This document shows, piece by piece, positions 13,201 through 27,227 of a stretch of DNA of 64,000 nt. Positions within the stretch are counted from its first letter, which is position 1. Every line of letters begins with the position of its first letter. The DNA comes from Campylorhamphus procurvoides (Eukaryota; Chordata; Aves; Passeriformes; Dendrocolaptidae). Position numbers and translations under genes: made by a program. The stretch spans positions 682,001-746,000 of the forward strand of contig WBMV01004259.1 of the NCBI GenBank assembly GCA_013396655.1, in the 5' to 3' direction. The notes under the pieces are model-generated. The model did not search any database. It was not told the DNA's origin and was given only the letters and a program-made list of their open reading frames with translations.

Positions 13201-14689
13201 GCCAATAGCACATTCAAATATATTTGAATTTCTGAATAATGATTTCTTTCAAAAAATATGGTTTTGTAGTTAAATACCTTATCAGTCCAAGTCCTGTGTT
13301 ATTAAGGATTCTGCTAGTTCTTTTATTTAGTTAAAATATTAAAACAACAAAACAAAACAAAGAAAAACCCACAAGCTATAAAAATCTATAAAAATTATTT
13401 TACTGGATTTGTGGTAGGTATTGAACCACTAAATACAGCATATTATATGTGAGTGTGGAGAATTTCCCATGCGATTTTGAAATCTTACCTTGTTTCTAGC
13501 ATTATCCCTATCTATGAGTTTCTGCTTCCATCCCCTTAAACTCTTTTCTGAATAAGTATTTTAGAGGAGCAGTGCAACAGGTGTTGATTTTTTTCCTTCC
13601 TATGTCTTTCATTCTCACTTTCTCTCCTCCCCTTTTGGTTTGATTTTTGTGTATGTTCTATTTTCACATGTTAGCTCAAAGTACAGCATATGGTTAACAA
13701 AGACAAAACTGCAGGGTGACACCTTCTGCCAGCCATGCATTTATTTTTGCAATGAATATATGATTGTCTGAGCTCTATTTGCTCAAGAGGGACCCCAGAA
13801 ACCCCACATGATCATTTAATTCGGCTCCTGGGATTCCTGGGAGGTGTTACCTATCTAGTATGTCTGATTTGAGTAATACAAGGAATCTTCCACCAATTTC
13901 TATGCAGAATACCAACAACAATTCTGCTTGTTGACATCAGCAACAGTTGCAGTTTTCCCTCTCTGTCACTGGCTTGGCTTCTGGTATTCATGGGGGCTCT
14001 TAGTCTATACAGTTGTCCCTTGAATTTTCATTCAATTTTGGATTAGAAAGATTCCAATATTATTTATACCTGTCTAGAGACTGCACTAAATTAATGCAGT
14101 GCACAATGGAGAAATGAGGGACTGGATTTTCTTCGGTATGTCCAATGATTTAATTGCTTTCATAAGCCACCTATCACATTGTCTTCTAAGTATCCTTCTC
14201 TGTGTTCTCCTATAGTTTCAGATTTGAATTAATTTGAATTGCAGCTCAATTAAATCCCTTTAAAAGCAGAAATATGAAGAAACAGCTGAGTAAATTGTGG
14301 GTTTCAGTTTGGATTTGAGAAATGGCTTCATCTAAACACAAGAGCAACCTTGAGAAATATTTTTTCTTACTATTGTTACTAAAGTTATTAAATATCTAAA
14401 CCACTTTTTTTTAAATGTGGCATGTAACCCTAGTAATTATGGTGTTGAGATACAATGCTAGAATACACAAGGAATGCATTTGCAAATGCTGTTCGTACTT
14501 ATACCTTAATTTGTTAACTATCAGCTATGATCTATGAATATCTCTAGTTTTAGAGCTATCAAGCAGAAATAAAATAGTGTTTCCAACCTGGAAAGTTAAA
14601 TTATGCAGTTGTCACTTGCACTGTGAAGTAGCTTTTCTGCTTTCTCGGCATGATTTATAGTTTTAATATTTAATTTTCTTTTCTGTCAG

Positions 14690-14794
14690 ACAAAAATTGT
14701 TCCACGGATATTGATGAATGTTCCTTCAAGCCCTGCAAAAATGGAGGCCATTGCCATGATTTGATTGGTGAATATTACTGTAGCTGTTTGCCAG
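14690..14794 (+). CDS. EYS: EYS coding exon B (calcium-binding-type EGF repeat)
   Basis: A 105-nt phase 1-1 exon, with acceptor TTTTCTGTCAG and donor CCAG|GTAAGA. Its first two bases complete an Asp codon with the last base of exon A, giving ...PGFT-DKNC, so C6 of the exon A repeat falls at the normal eight-residue spacing. The new EGF reads [37 protein letters not shown] is a calcium-binding EGF signature and [10 protein letters not shown] carries the beta-hydroxylation pattern. NCS in DKNCST is a rare-type sequon. The O-fucose position holds His, so that site is probably unmodified. The exon stands alone, 12.7 kb after exon A and 21.2 kb before exon C. No stop or frameshift is seen, and the EGF character is very clear. 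Confidence 0.93.
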
Positions 14795-15245
14795 GTAAGA
14801 AGTCACATGATATTTAGCTGAGGAATGTTCTGTGTTAGTCAAGAAAGAAATACAGTTTTTCTTAAGAACACAACTAAGTAGTAATTTATTTTGCTTGAAA
14901 AGAGAGAAGGACTGAACAGCTGTGCTTTAAACATGTGCTACTATTGCTATTCAGGTGGTGTCAGCAGAATTTGTTTACAGAATATGACTTATATATCAGA
15001 AGTCCTGCCTTCCAAACTGATAAATAGAGAGTCAGAAATCAACCAACTCTGTTAGTGGTATTCCTCCCATAATTTTGAGCACTTCTGGTTTTGTAAATAT
15101 TTGCAAAAGTTAATTTATTTCCTTCCACTGAGAAAGAATAGAATAGAATCGTTTTCATTTTTTCTACTAGCAAAAGTTATTTTTAAAAATTCTTAAAAAA
15201 AAAAAAGAAATGTGGACAAGTAATATAGTAGTTGTCATAAGTGTT

Positions 15246-15962
15246 GCTATGGTGGGTTCACCCTGCCTGGAAGCTGGGTGCTGTCATTTAATCACACATT
15301 GTTTCTGCCACTATTTTTTCCTTGGGGGGAGGAGTCCTCACAGCTTCCCCTGCTCCAGTGTGGAGTCCCTCCAACAAGAGAGTCCTCCATGAACTTCAAT
15401 GTGAGTCCTCATGGGCTGCAGTTCTTTACAAACTGCTCCAGTGTGGGTCCCCCACAGGGTCACTCACAAGTCCTGCCAGCAGACCTGCTCCAGCATGGGC
15501 TCCTCTCTCCACAGGGCCACAGATTTGGCCGAAAGCCTATTCTAGTTCAGGCTTCTCATGAGGTCACAGCCTCCTTTAGGCATCTACCTGCTCTGTCATG
15601 GGGTCCACCACAGGTTGCAGGTGGATCTCTGTACCCCTGTGGACCTCCATGGGCTGTAGGGGGACAGCCTGTCTCACCGTGGTCTGCACCACACACTGCA
15701 GGGTAACCTCTGCCTTGGCACCTGCAGCACCTTCTCCCTCTACTTCTTCTCTGGCTTTGGTGTCTATGGATCTGCTTCTCTTTCATATTGCATGTTTTGC
15801 CCAGCTGCAGCTTCCCAGTTGAGTTTTTTTTACCCCATCTTAACTATGTTATCCCAGAGATGCTGCCACTGTTGCTGACAAGCTCAGCCTTGGCCAGCAG
15901 TGGGTCCATCATGGAGCTGCTGTCATTGGCTCCATCAGACCTCTGGGAAACTTCTATCACCT
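15246..15962 (-). mobile_element. Endogenous retrovirus LTR (ERVL-like avian family), internally deleted
   Basis: The + strand follows the reverse complement of an abundant avian LTR: a GGGTTCACCCTG start, repeated CTGCTCCAG(T/C)(G/A)TGGG(T/C)TCC units, GACCTCCATGGGCTG, and GCCTTGGCCAGCAGTGGGTC near the end. The part between the start and CACACATTGTTTCTGCC is missing compared with the related copy at 32076-32956. No viral genes are present. The 142-residue open frame inside it is not a gene. Confidence 0.75.
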
Positions 15963-16989
15963 TTAAATTTAAATATGTGATACTTGTATGGTATGATTAA
16001 TTGTTGATTCTCCCCCCACACACACATGCACTTTTTTATTGTAGATCAATGGGTTATGAGCCAAATGGAAAATAACAAGCAAAACATGAATCAACAGTGT
16101 TTTTTCAGTTGCAGTTTTTTAATACTCTTAGGTCACTTACATTGCATTAAAGCCTTGTTTTATAATGTCAAGTTAGCAGTGTAAGAGTACAATGATGAAA
16201 CTTATTTAGACAGAAATATTTACTTTAAATGGATGGGAAAATGAAGTGTTTTAAAATTATTATGTCCCTGTAAGAGATATATATACACACATATATATTT
16301 TTATGCAAGAGATTTAAAAATTTATACAAGCTATTTCAAGTTTAATGTATAAGTAACTTGAAAGTTATTAATGTGTGAAACACAGAAACTCACAGCCAGC
16401 ACTGCCACTAAATAGCATATATGAGTGTGAAAAGAAATTTAATATATACATAAATAGTTATGGATATCGTTATATATAGGTGTGTGTGTATGTGTGTGTT
16501 GTACAACATTTTTTTAAGACCTGAGTATTTCACAACAGGCTTTCAGGATGCAGAATAAAAAATCTTTTTATTTTTCTTTTTTATTATTGATTATTTTGGC
16601 TAATTTATTAAGACTGAATTCTTATATGTTCCTGTAATAGGTTAGTTTTACTTTTTCATTTACAAAGGCTGTGATTATATTTCATTACTCTTTCCATTGT
16701 GGATAAAGCAAATGTCACATCTCATTTTGTCAGTGTATTTTGCCTTGTGAAATCACAAACACAACAATGAGTATGAAGGCATCTCCCTGTTATACTGCAA
16801 ACGAATGATAATAATCACAAAATTAATATTGAAAGGCTGTAAGAAGTACGCATATGACATCTCTGGCTGCAAACATTTTCTATTAATATTTTTGAACACT
16901 TGTTAGATACAGTCTTTATTAAGAATTAGCCCATCTACAAAACAGAGGATGAAAATTAATGATTTAGACAGTATTTAGGGATTGCAGGA

Positions 16990-18305
16990 AGGCAGTAGAA
17001 CACCCAAAGGGGAGCACAAACGAATTCCAACCAGTAAGTCAGCTTGCTCAGAAATCCAATTTATATTCCTGTACATAAATGCACTCAGCGTGGGGAATAT
17101 ACAAGAAGAGTTGGAGATGTGCACATGCCTGCATGGCTATGATATTATTGACATTACATGGTGGAACGAATGAGTGTTGGAATGGAAGGATACAGGCTCT
17201 TTACAAAAGAAAGACACAGCAGATGAAGAGGCAGCATTTATCCTCTCTGTCCATGACCGGTTGGAGTGCATGAAGCTCTGCCTGGGAATGGATGAGGAGT
17301 TGTAAGAGTTGTATGGGTTAAACATTGTTAAGATTACCAAAGCCCACTGCCCACACGGATATGATACTGGGGTTTCAGGGAATTGGACTGGGTTTTAAGC
17401 CTCTGGACAGGGATTTAAGATGCTATTGTCTCATCACCTCAGATTCAAGGAGAAGTAAACAGGGCTGGAAGGAGGCCACAGCCCAGAGACTCATTCCCAC
17501 ACTCTCTCCCTCCAATGAGAGACTGGACTGTCAATACTGTAGCTCAAACAATCAGCAGGGTACTTTGCTAACAATGTGCAGAGTGGCCACCCAGGTGCTA
17601 ATGGCCTGCAGACCCCACACCTCAGGCTACCAGCTGGGTGTTAAACAAGACAAGTAAAGAGGTAAATCCTTTGAAGTGGGTAGTGTTTCTTTTCCTTACA
17701 CAAATGATAACTCCCCTCTGGGGAAGCATCCAGACATTCACTCATGGCCTGGAGGTATTCATCTCTGATGGTGGGCAAATATTAATGATTTTTCGACTTG
17801 TGAAACTCCATCTAAAGTACTGTACCTAAGTATTCTCTGCTAAAAGGACACTGTCTTACTGAGACAATTCCATAAAAGAGCCATGTAGATTGCCAGTGGT
17901 CTGAAGAACCTGATGTACAAAGAGGGGCTGAGGTAACTGGACTACTTCATCCTGAAGAAAAGGCTAAGATATTTTACTGGTTTACAGCTACCACATGTGA
18001 GGATACAAGGAAGACAGAGCAAGGCTTTTCTCAAAGATCAAAATTGTGTCAGGGAAGAAGTCAATGGACACAAGTCAGAATTCGTGTTCACAAGAAAATT
18101 TGATACAAGGCAAAAAAACGAATAAAATGAAACAACAGAACAAAGGTGGTTAATTATTGGAACACATTGTTTAGAAAATTTGTGGTATCCCCATCCATGG
18201 AGTCATACTCAAATACTGACAAGACAATTACCTGATCTACCTGAGTGAGTATGAGACTAGATATGTCATTTCCAACATAATTTGTCCTGTGATTCTATTA
18301 TTAAA
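16990..18305 (+). mobile_element. Decayed CR1 LINE with endonuclease-region trace
   Basis: The beginning gives broken frames resembling the CR1 endonuclease (YINALSVGNIQEELEM, LHGYDIIDIT, TWWNE). The end follows the CR1 tail (GGTTAATTATTGGAACACAT, CCATGGAGTCATACTCAAAT, TTTGTCCTGTGATTCTATTA). Only about 1.3 kb separates them, so most of the reverse transcriptase is deleted. No intact ORF remains. Confidence 0.7.
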
Positions 18306-21300
18306 TAAGGAATCTTTGCTCAATTTTTTTCACTTTACAAATGTAATACTTTAAGGCAAATTTGAATTGAACTATCTGTACCTATGTGCCGTGTTTAAGA
18401 CTGCAAGCATTTTGACGAGATCCAAAAATGTTCTACATAATCTTTATTAGGATGTCATTTTTTATCAAGCAAATTTGTATTTGAAAAGAATAAAAGTGTT
18501 TATATGCAGGATCTTTCCAAAGGCAGAAATTTTATGAATATTTAAGAATTTACCAGTTATCATTTTTTCCAGAAGTGTTAATTTATTGTTCCATTATCAA
18601 ACGGCTTCCTACTTATATTGAATTTTAAAAAGGGGAAAGATAAAATGAAAAACAAACACTATAGTTTGTGACAACAGTAGTCTGTCATCTGGAAACCTTG
18701 CCTTGAAATGGTATGGTAGAGAAGCAGAGTTTAAACAAGAAGTGAGAAGCCTCTCTTCAAAGTTTATAGCTTGTTCACACGCAATATTTAAGTGATATGT
18801 AAGGAAATTTTAATCTACTAGATGCTGAATTTTTACAATATATCAGAAAGACATCAAAAGTATTCAATGGAATATGAAGTTCCTTATGGAAAAGCAAGGA
18901 CCCTTTAAGTTTGTAGAAGAAAAGCTTGACAGAAACTTAGAAACATAAAATAACTTTTAACAGATGAGATTACATTTCTTCATTTGTTGCCACAGAATGT
19001 GATGTTAACTAGACAATTTATTTAGAAGGTTTGGCAAGCTATTAGGCAAATTCACAACCAACAACTGTTTAAGTCAATACTAAGGAATCCTCTGACTTTT
19101 TCAATATACTTAAATGCTTGGAGGTTTTAAAGGGAACAAACTGCTGGAAGTCTGTAAAGAAATATTCTCTCCCTAAAGAGCTTCCTTTTTTCTGCTCTTA
19201 AAAGCTGGGTGCATAATTTTTGTCTTTTCACAAAATATTACATCTACTACACAGCTTCTTTCCCATGCCTGTTTGTTCCTCAGTGATGTATTATCCCTGC
19301 TACACCTAAATGAATGCATAAATATATCTTTTTTTCTTTTTTTCAGTGGGATTAGTGTATGATTAGCATGATTGCTAAAGTAGACTGATTTTGAAGCAGA
19401 AAATCCTAGCAGTTGAGATACTTGGATTGATGGGTTCAATCTAAAATCAATTTTCGTTCAACTTAATACACTGAATCAAAGCGCAATACTTCTGATTAAG
19501 AGTAAACTCACACAGAGAAAAATTGTAAATCAAATTCTTCCTTTTTGGAAAGTGTTGATGTTATTAAAATTTACTGTACCATGAAATAAGATGGTACGTT
19601 CTTTCAAACCTGTCTGGCAACCCTTATTACGAAGTAGACACTTGCACATGAAAATTTTTACTCCAGGAAGAGACCTTACTGAAAGTCTTACATGCAGTGA
19701 CTGAAAAAAATAAAGTGAAAAATCAAGATTACAGATGGGAAATGTTTACAAAATCATTCAGTTCTTCACACTGCTACTGCACAATCATGCTTAACATAGA
19801 AATTTAATATTGGGGGTTTTTTATGTTTCTTTTCAAAGTTGCTTGATAAAAAAGTCTAGCATTTTTTTACAAACTGCTCTACTTGCCAAAAAGATTGCCT
19901 GATGCCTAGTTTAAAATTCCAATTATCAGTTTCTTGCTTCAGGTCACAACTCACTTATGCAATTTGTAAGTTATTTGTTTTTCTTATACCTGACATCCTA
20001 ACTTGCACTAGGATGCATTATTTCTAAACAAGTCCATCTAATCAGTGGTAGAAAGTTTGTTCAGCAGACTAACGCAGAAGATACTTTGAGTATTCATATA
20101 GAAAAAAGTACAGAACTGCTTGTAGCAGTATTAGAGGACTCACTATTTTAGGGAAATAGAGGTCGATATGTTCACATGATGTTCACTATTTTTCAAAGTC
20201 TTAATAGTGACATTTCTGTGGGCAGTCATATCCAGGAGATATCAGTGTTGACTCTTCCCCCAGGACAAGGGCTGACTTGACTCAAAGGCAAAGGTGCTGG
20301 AGAGGCGAGGTTGTGCAGCTGGGTCCTGAGGACCTGCCCACATAACTGACTCATGCAAAAGCAGTATCTGGAAGCAGTGAATGACAGGGAAAATCATTAG
20401 GGGTTCTTCCCAGGAGTTCTGCCTTACACTTACAGCTAATCCATACACTAGCATTATTTGTTTCCCTGATATCCATGAAATATTAAATATAGTTATAGAA
20501 ACTCTAGTAATTCTTCTTGGTTTTGAGACTATTGTTATGTTTAGATATTTTTATAATAGAGATCTTTTGCTACCATTTGCTATCACTGAAGGTCTGATTG
20601 TTTGCTTCACTTTCTCATGGAACCCTTTACAAAATTAGGCAAACTTCAACTGTTTGTTACATTATATGTAACAGCTTAGTCACAGAAGACATAGCATAAA
20701 AAAGCAACAATTCTAAAATTGACAAATGTTGAGAGCTCTCTTTTAAGTAGAAAAAAACATTCAAAAGTATGATAAAATATTTTTAATATAAGAAAGTAGA
20801 AATAATAATCTTCCGAGGTCATTCTTTTCTTTACTTTTTCATTCTGCAGCATAATGGTTAACCCATCCTTCTTCTCTACTCTCCAGTAACGTTTACAGTG
20901 CACTATTTAAGCCTCATACAGGAAGGGGTGCCATTTAATCTAAGATGTAAGAAATAATGTATTCAATTTATTTTGTCCTCATGAAACTCATACATTGCTA
21001 TAGGAGGATGGTTACTAGAATTTTGTGTAAGTATCAGCAAAGACATCAAAAAATTATATGTGATAATGCAGCAGAATACTACTGATAGTCCTTCTAGCCT
21101 CATACTAAGAGAGTGATAGAGGGAAGATAATATCAAGGCTAAGCAAAAGGAGAACCTAGGGTGAAATCTAGAATGCAATTTTGTAACCTGCCCTTTCCAC
21201 ACAGAACATTATTCATATCATCCAGTAGGTTTGGAAAGAGTTCTCTATCTTCAGTATCTATTTTCCTTCTCTCTGTCAGTGTCTCATTAAGGAAAAAAAA

Positions 21301-21445
21301 CACCAAATAAAACCAAAACTATTATTCATTATTTGTAATGAGATATATAATTAGCCACTGATTTTCTCCAGAAAGTCTGGAAAATATTAAAAAAAAAAAA
21401 AAGTCTTTAATGGGTATTCCTCGTGAACAAAGAATTGATTGGATC

Positions 21446-21910
21446 TGTGTACTGGGTCTGGTTCAGATGGAACTAATTTTCTTCACAGAAGCCCTTACCG
21501 TGCTGTGTTTAGATTTGTGACCAGAGCAATGTTGTTAACACAGAAATATTTTGGCTGTTGCTGTGCAGTGCTTGCATAGTATTGAAGTCATCTCTGTTCT
21601 TCGTTTTGCCCTCCCAGTGAGTAGGGTGGAGTGGACTACAAGCTGGGAGTGGACACAGCTGGAGCAGCTGACTCCAATGGACCAAAAAGATATCCTGACC
21701 CATATTTAATACAGGCAGCAATAAAAGCCTGGGGAGATTTTTTTCTAAGGTAGCTGTTGCTCAGAGACCATATGGGCATTGGTGGGAGGTGGAGAGTGAC
21801 TGCCTTTGCATTTGATGTATTTTAAATTTCTTTTTGTAACTCATTATATTGTCCTTATCTTGACCCACTGGTTTCCTCACTTTTGCCTTTCCAATTCCCT
21901 ATGTAAATCA
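21446..21910 (+). mobile_element. Solo endogenous retrovirus LTR, sense orientation
   Basis: It begins TGTGTACTGGGTCTGG, passes CTAATTTTCTTCACAG, CCAGTGAGTAGGGTGGAG and GCAGCTGACTCCAATGGACC, and has a poly(A) signal AATAAAAGCCTGGGG (about 21720). It ends TTATCTTGACCCACTGGTTT, CTCACTTTTGCC. This is an avian LTR family I recognise from chicken. The copy at 61722-62259 is the same family in reverse. No internal retroviral genes are present. Confidence 0.8.
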
Positions 21911-22933
21911 AGCTACACATCTCTCTCTACTTTTGTTATTAATTTTGTTACTAGAAGAAAAAAATGACAGTACAGTGAAGTTTTAAGTTTCCTCAGTTGT
22001 AATTGTCATACTTTTGGATTAAGTTGCCATACATTCTTTAAGCTTTAATGCAAATCTTAATGTACATGTTGCATGCAAATGAAATTATTTGAGATTTATG
22101 TGAATAAAAATGCTGCTAAAAAAGTACACATTAAGTCATTCCTCCAGAGGTCATGCAATTGTGCAGACACTACATATTCAAAGTGTGCACTATGATGTAA
22201 TACACAACTGTGTACCCTGTAATACACTTGCAACTGTTCCCTCTATTTGTTTATAATGTTCCCCAAAACACACTAAGATTTCAACTTTTAAACATAATCT
22301 TCATTCTCTGCTAAAAAGTGGACACAAGGGTATTAAGAGCAAATAAAACTCTGCAGTTTCTACTTCTGTGATAATTCATTGTATTATTCTTACACAAATA
22401 AGCATTTAGTGAGCTTTTGCACTGAAAGACTGAAATATATACACATTTGGTAAATCAAGAAGAGGTAAGAAGTAATACAAAGAATAAAAACATTTCTTGA
22501 AATAGATATGCCTTTTAGGTACAGTTTTTGCAAATAATAAGTAAATGAAGAAGGAAGAAGAAAATTTGCAAGATAAGATTGAAAACAATTCATTATACAT
22601 CAGCACATACTAGGCAATGTAAATAAGCATGCAACCAAATGTAGAAGGAAAAAGATGAAAGCGTTATATGAAAATAGGAAACAAGGCAAAGGAAAAGAGC
22701 AATATACTTTGCAAAGTTCATTAAAAAGTATTCTACTAGTGTTTGACATTAAGGCAGGCTGTGATGAAGAAATAAAAAGTAAACATGGTTGAGAGAGCAC
22801 ATGGCAAATTTCTCACTGTTGTGAAAGGATACGAACTTCTTAGGTGTCATAGCTTTAGTAAGTTACTTTCTTTTTTTTAATTCAAGTATTCTTCCAGTAT
22901 TCCTATATTTATCGGTATAGTGCTTCATGCCAG

Positions 22934-23320
22934 TGATGCCTAAAATCCTGGAAGGTAGGCACTCAGAACAACATTAGTGGAGAAAGATGGATGATACCTT
23001 TATTGGGAGAATGGGGGTGCATGGCCTCTGTAAGGCCTAGAAGCACGCTGATTCCCTCCAGGATACCCACAACAGGAATGATCCTCAGAGAACCCTGCCC
23101 CCTGTGATGTTATAGTTTTTATAATGTTCCTAACAATTAACATACAAGATATCTATAACCATTTCCCTTGGTGTCCCACCCATCAGGGTCCTAGGTTCAA
23201 GGGTTTCTGGGTCCTTCTGTTGTTTTGTCTTCAAGTTATCTTGCAGGTGCCTTTGCAAAACGTCATGACCTTCAGAAAGCCTGAGAATATGTCAGAAAAT
23301 CACTTTAGTAACTTCTAACA
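22934..23320 (-). mobile_element. Probable solo LTR, minus strand
   Basis: Read on the minus strand it starts TGTTAGAAGTTAC, has a TATA-like element (ACATTATAAAAACTATAA), then CCCAATAAAGGTATC as poly(A) signal, and ends ...TTTTAGGCATCA. TG...CA termini, element order and size (387 bp) fit a solo LTR. Family not recognised. Confidence 0.6.
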
Positions 23321-24454
23321 TCACTTAATATGTGAGCAAGAAAACCTATACTTCTCAAACTATAAAAATCTACAAAATACTCAGCAAACCTTTAGGCATC
23401 ACTTGTGGTAAATTAAATTTTACTTCAACAGAACAAGAAAAACAAGAACAAGAGGCTCTCTCTCTCTTTTTTTTTCTTTTTTTTCCCCAAAAATGTCTTC
23501 TCATTTATGAGGCTAAAAACTAGAGGAAAAAAAATTGATTAATAGCTCATTTGCAATGTCAATTCAATCCTTCAACCCTAGCAGATGACTTAAAGAAATG
23601 ACATTTTACTGGTAGTAAAACAGCATTTATTTCAAAGTGGATAATAAAACATTGAGGTACTGTTAGCAAAAGCAGACACAAAACAGTGATGTCTTGAGAA
23701 ATGCTGTAATACCCATTACAAATTCCCCAGATGAGGAAATATCTCTATGACAGACTTTAGCTTGAGTCTATTTATTTGTGAAACTACTGTAATGGCAATA
23801 AGAGGATGGAAAAGAATGATCTGTTCTCTCAATATTAAACAGTTATTTTAAAGACCTGTTATAAAACCATCATAGCTGTGCTTTACAATTCACCAAGGAT
23901 ATACTCTTTTAATAAAGGATTTAACTCCCAAATTGTGACTAATTTTTAATTTGCTGCTTCTTATATTTGGCATCTCTATGTTTTTCTTAATGGAGTATGT
24001 TTCCATTTTTAAGTGCCTCTTGCTCACAGAATTAGCCCATTCACATTTAATAAGAAATTAATAAGATTTACATTGATGTAATCTCTGTCTCTCTCTATTT
24101 TCCTGATATTAAATATACAAATTGTTTATTTTCAGACATCATGTTCCAGAAAACAACTATAAACACCTAAAATTGTAGTCAATATGCTTGCAATCATACT
24201 TTTTGTAAAGCAGTTAAAGTGATAATCAGTCTCTGGCCTCTTTCCAATGTTAGAATGATGTGTCTACTGAACATAATTTTTATATGTTTGGTTGACATCT
24301 TTAACAATAGTTTTGTCCAAAACTTCTATTTCTGGAAAGTATGTAACTAACAAGTGATTTGCCCACTACATATCTAAATATATTTAAATTCCTAATACAG
24401 GATCCAAAGGTTCTTGGAATTATGATCTGCTATGTTGTTTGCCAATATCTGATT

Positions 24455-24530
24455 AAAGAAAAACAAACAAACAAACAAAAATAACCCACAAAACCAAAGA
24501 GAAAAAAAACACAAAAAAACACAAAAACAA
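24455..24530 (+). repeat. A/C-rich low-complexity tract
   Basis: Includes (AAAC)4-5 followed by A-runs broken by CAC. The region contains no other signal. Confidence 0.8.
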
Positions 24531-27227
24531 CTGAAGTCTGTTTATATGAAGAAAATTGAAATACTTATTTTGAAACTTATTCTACTGCCAATTTTTTAGG
24601 AATACTAACATAATTTATTTTGAATAATATTTATTCATTTCGTTTGACATTTCTATACACTCACTTAATTCTTCATCCATGCTTTTTGCCCTGTTTTTAT
24701 GCTTTCCTACCCTTCCCTAAAATAACTTCTTTCTTTGACCACTCACTTTCAAACTAATCTGGTTCTGCAATGTACTGAAAATAATTAACATTTGTTCAGT
24801 TTTTATTTCCTGTTGATCTATTTGCATTAGTAAGGAGTGAAAATATTATATAAAATTCCTGACATTGTCAGCTAAGAGAAATGGATTACCAGACCTTCAG
24901 CAAAGTCTGTAGCTGTTGCTTTATGAGATTTCATCATCAATTTTTTTTCCTTTACCTATTTTTTACTAGAAATAATCTTTTTTTATTTCCCTCCTCCCCT
25001 CCCCCTCTTCCCCCCCAAACCCTTTTCTGGTAACATATGGTGCTCTAATTGGATGAGAAATGAAGGGTCATATTTGGATCTCATTATCTTTCAAATTTAC
25101 AAAACATAAACTAGAAAATATATGATGGATGAGAGGAAATGGCTGTGTACTTTCTCTCTGTCCAACGGATTGCTTTTCAGCAAATTCTAAGAAATAGATC
25201 AATCCCAATATTTTTCCAATCTCAACACTGTGAATGACATGAACAGCAAGTTTGTATACAGTTATTTTTATTTTAATATTTATCTTCCTAAATTCTACTT
25301 TAAAAACTTTTACACTCCTGAGGAAACGTGAACCCAACTTTATGTGGTACTTCAGAAACAACAGTTTCTCTTTTAAATAAACTCATTGAACTTATTTTCT
25401 GTGGCAAATTAGTTAATCTCTAAAATAAAAATATCAAATTGAAGAGCTCTTTATTTAAAACAGTAATATATCACACATCTTCTTATCTCCTTATTCTTGT
25501 CACATGAATTCTGAAAGCCAGGCAATACCTCTGAAATGTGACTGAGTAAGAATAGCAACCCTGCCCACAGCAGCTTGTGCTGATTTTACTGGGAGCCTCA
25601 TATTTCACTGATCTTTTTTTTTACGAGGTTAGGCTGAATTTTTTGTAATTCAGAAGTTAGGAAATTCATACAATTTATTGTTATCGCTTTTTGTATTTTT
25701 GTAATTGCTTATGTTGTTTGGTTTTAGTGGGTTTTTTGTTTGTTTTTTCCCCCCTACAGACCTTCTAGAAGCATTGCTTTTAACCCAATTCTAATTGATT
25801 TTGTTTGCTTTGGAAACCAATATCTCAAATATTTATTTTTTAAAAGTTATCAAAGTATCATCTGCAGTCACTTTATAAAGGGAAGAGAAGGGTATGTCTC
25901 TGTAACTTAGGCTTTAATTATCTGCTGAAGTTTTGCTTTTTGTCGGGTCCTGAAGTATTATTTCAGTAAGTGTTATCATATTAGACTGATCTATGTACAA
26001 GATGATGCAACAAAAAATTATATGGAAAAATCAAACTATTTCTACTAAGCAATTTCTTACTCTCATTTTTATATTGTTCATAAGGGAATTTTTAAATGCC
26101 ATAGGCCTTGCATATCAATTACAAGAAGGGTAATAAATTACCTACTCCTAATAACAATCAAATTATGTTCTATGACACCTATCACCTTCTTGGTAGACCT
26201 TGACATCATCCCAAAAGAAGCAGAAAACAGTGACCATTTTGCAGTCCTCATGATAAAATGAAAATGGTTAAATGCTATTATTTCATAAGGTTTTTATTTT
26301 TTAATTTTTCTTTTTGTGCCTATATTATTCTGCAGTTGTAAAACAGTATGAGCTCCTATTCTAATGCATCATACCACAAAATGATAAGATAGTCTGACAC
26401 ATTCCAAACCAGCAAGTACAGTCAGAATAAAAACTTATTCTGTGTCTTCTTAATGTAAATAATAGAGAAGCTGCCTGCTGTGGTACAGTAATCAAACTTC
26501 TGTTGTAATAACTGTAAGTCTTCTGGTGTATTTCTGTAAGATGTATGGAGTATGCCTCTGTTTTTCCTTAATCCTTTTTCTCTAGTTCTAATCCATCTTT
26601 TAGTGGAACTGACAAAACTGTTCTTACAGTATTGGAAGATGTATTTGGCCGTTGTGGCCTTCCGGCTAGGTTTAAGGGGTTTCTTTTAAAGAAAAACACT
26701 TTAGAGTAATAATTCTCCTACATTTCTCATTAAATTGTATGGCTTAAGGTCCAGCTTGCCCTAACCAGTAGAAATGGTCATTGAAGTCAAATAGCTGAAA
26801 GAGAAATGATGCACTTATTAGCTGTCACTGTCTAGAAATTCTAGACAGGAGAATGAAGAGAAAGAAAGTTACAGAAAGGTCAGTCACTCCTTTTAAAAGA
26901 ACTTTCTAGTACAGAACTTCTGTTCTGCTGTTTTGCTCTATATTCAAGAAGAGATGAAGAATCCTGAAACCGGAAAAAAAAAAAAAAAGATAAAAAAATA
27001 AGATGAGAAGAAATGTGTATCTGGGTAGGTGATATTTGGATAATTCTTTAGAAGATAAAAAGGAAAGTATCAATCTGCTTCCTAATAAAGAGAAAAAGTG
27101 GTTGACATAAATTCCAAGAAGTTTTCAATATTCTTTCTGTGTGACCTTAAGCAAAAAAATTCAGCATTTCCCTGTCTATAAGAAAAGTTTTTGACCATAC
27201 AATAAAGGAATAATTATAGAATCATAG

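Larger units (their letters stand above)
1950..14689 (+). other. EYS intron A-B (12.7 kb)
   Basis: Long AT-rich intron. It holds CR1 tails at about 6367-6662 and 8995-9238, a TTTC microsatellite at 8416-8645, an A17 run at 8306-8322, and short AT-rich palindromic sequence near 12190-12265 and 3838-3862. A GC-richer unclassified patch covers about 4540-4930. The 9.9-13.2 kb part looks like very old retroelement residue, with a minus-strand CR1-like stretch near 10090-10260, but most of it cannot be classified by eye. No coding exon was found except a weak candidate relic at 4965. Confidence 0.75.

Noticed and set aside
15278..15706. 142-residue open frame, the longest in the window
   Set aside because: It lies entirely in an antisense LTR of GC-richer composition with tandem CTGCTCCAG units; no domain and no conserved start.
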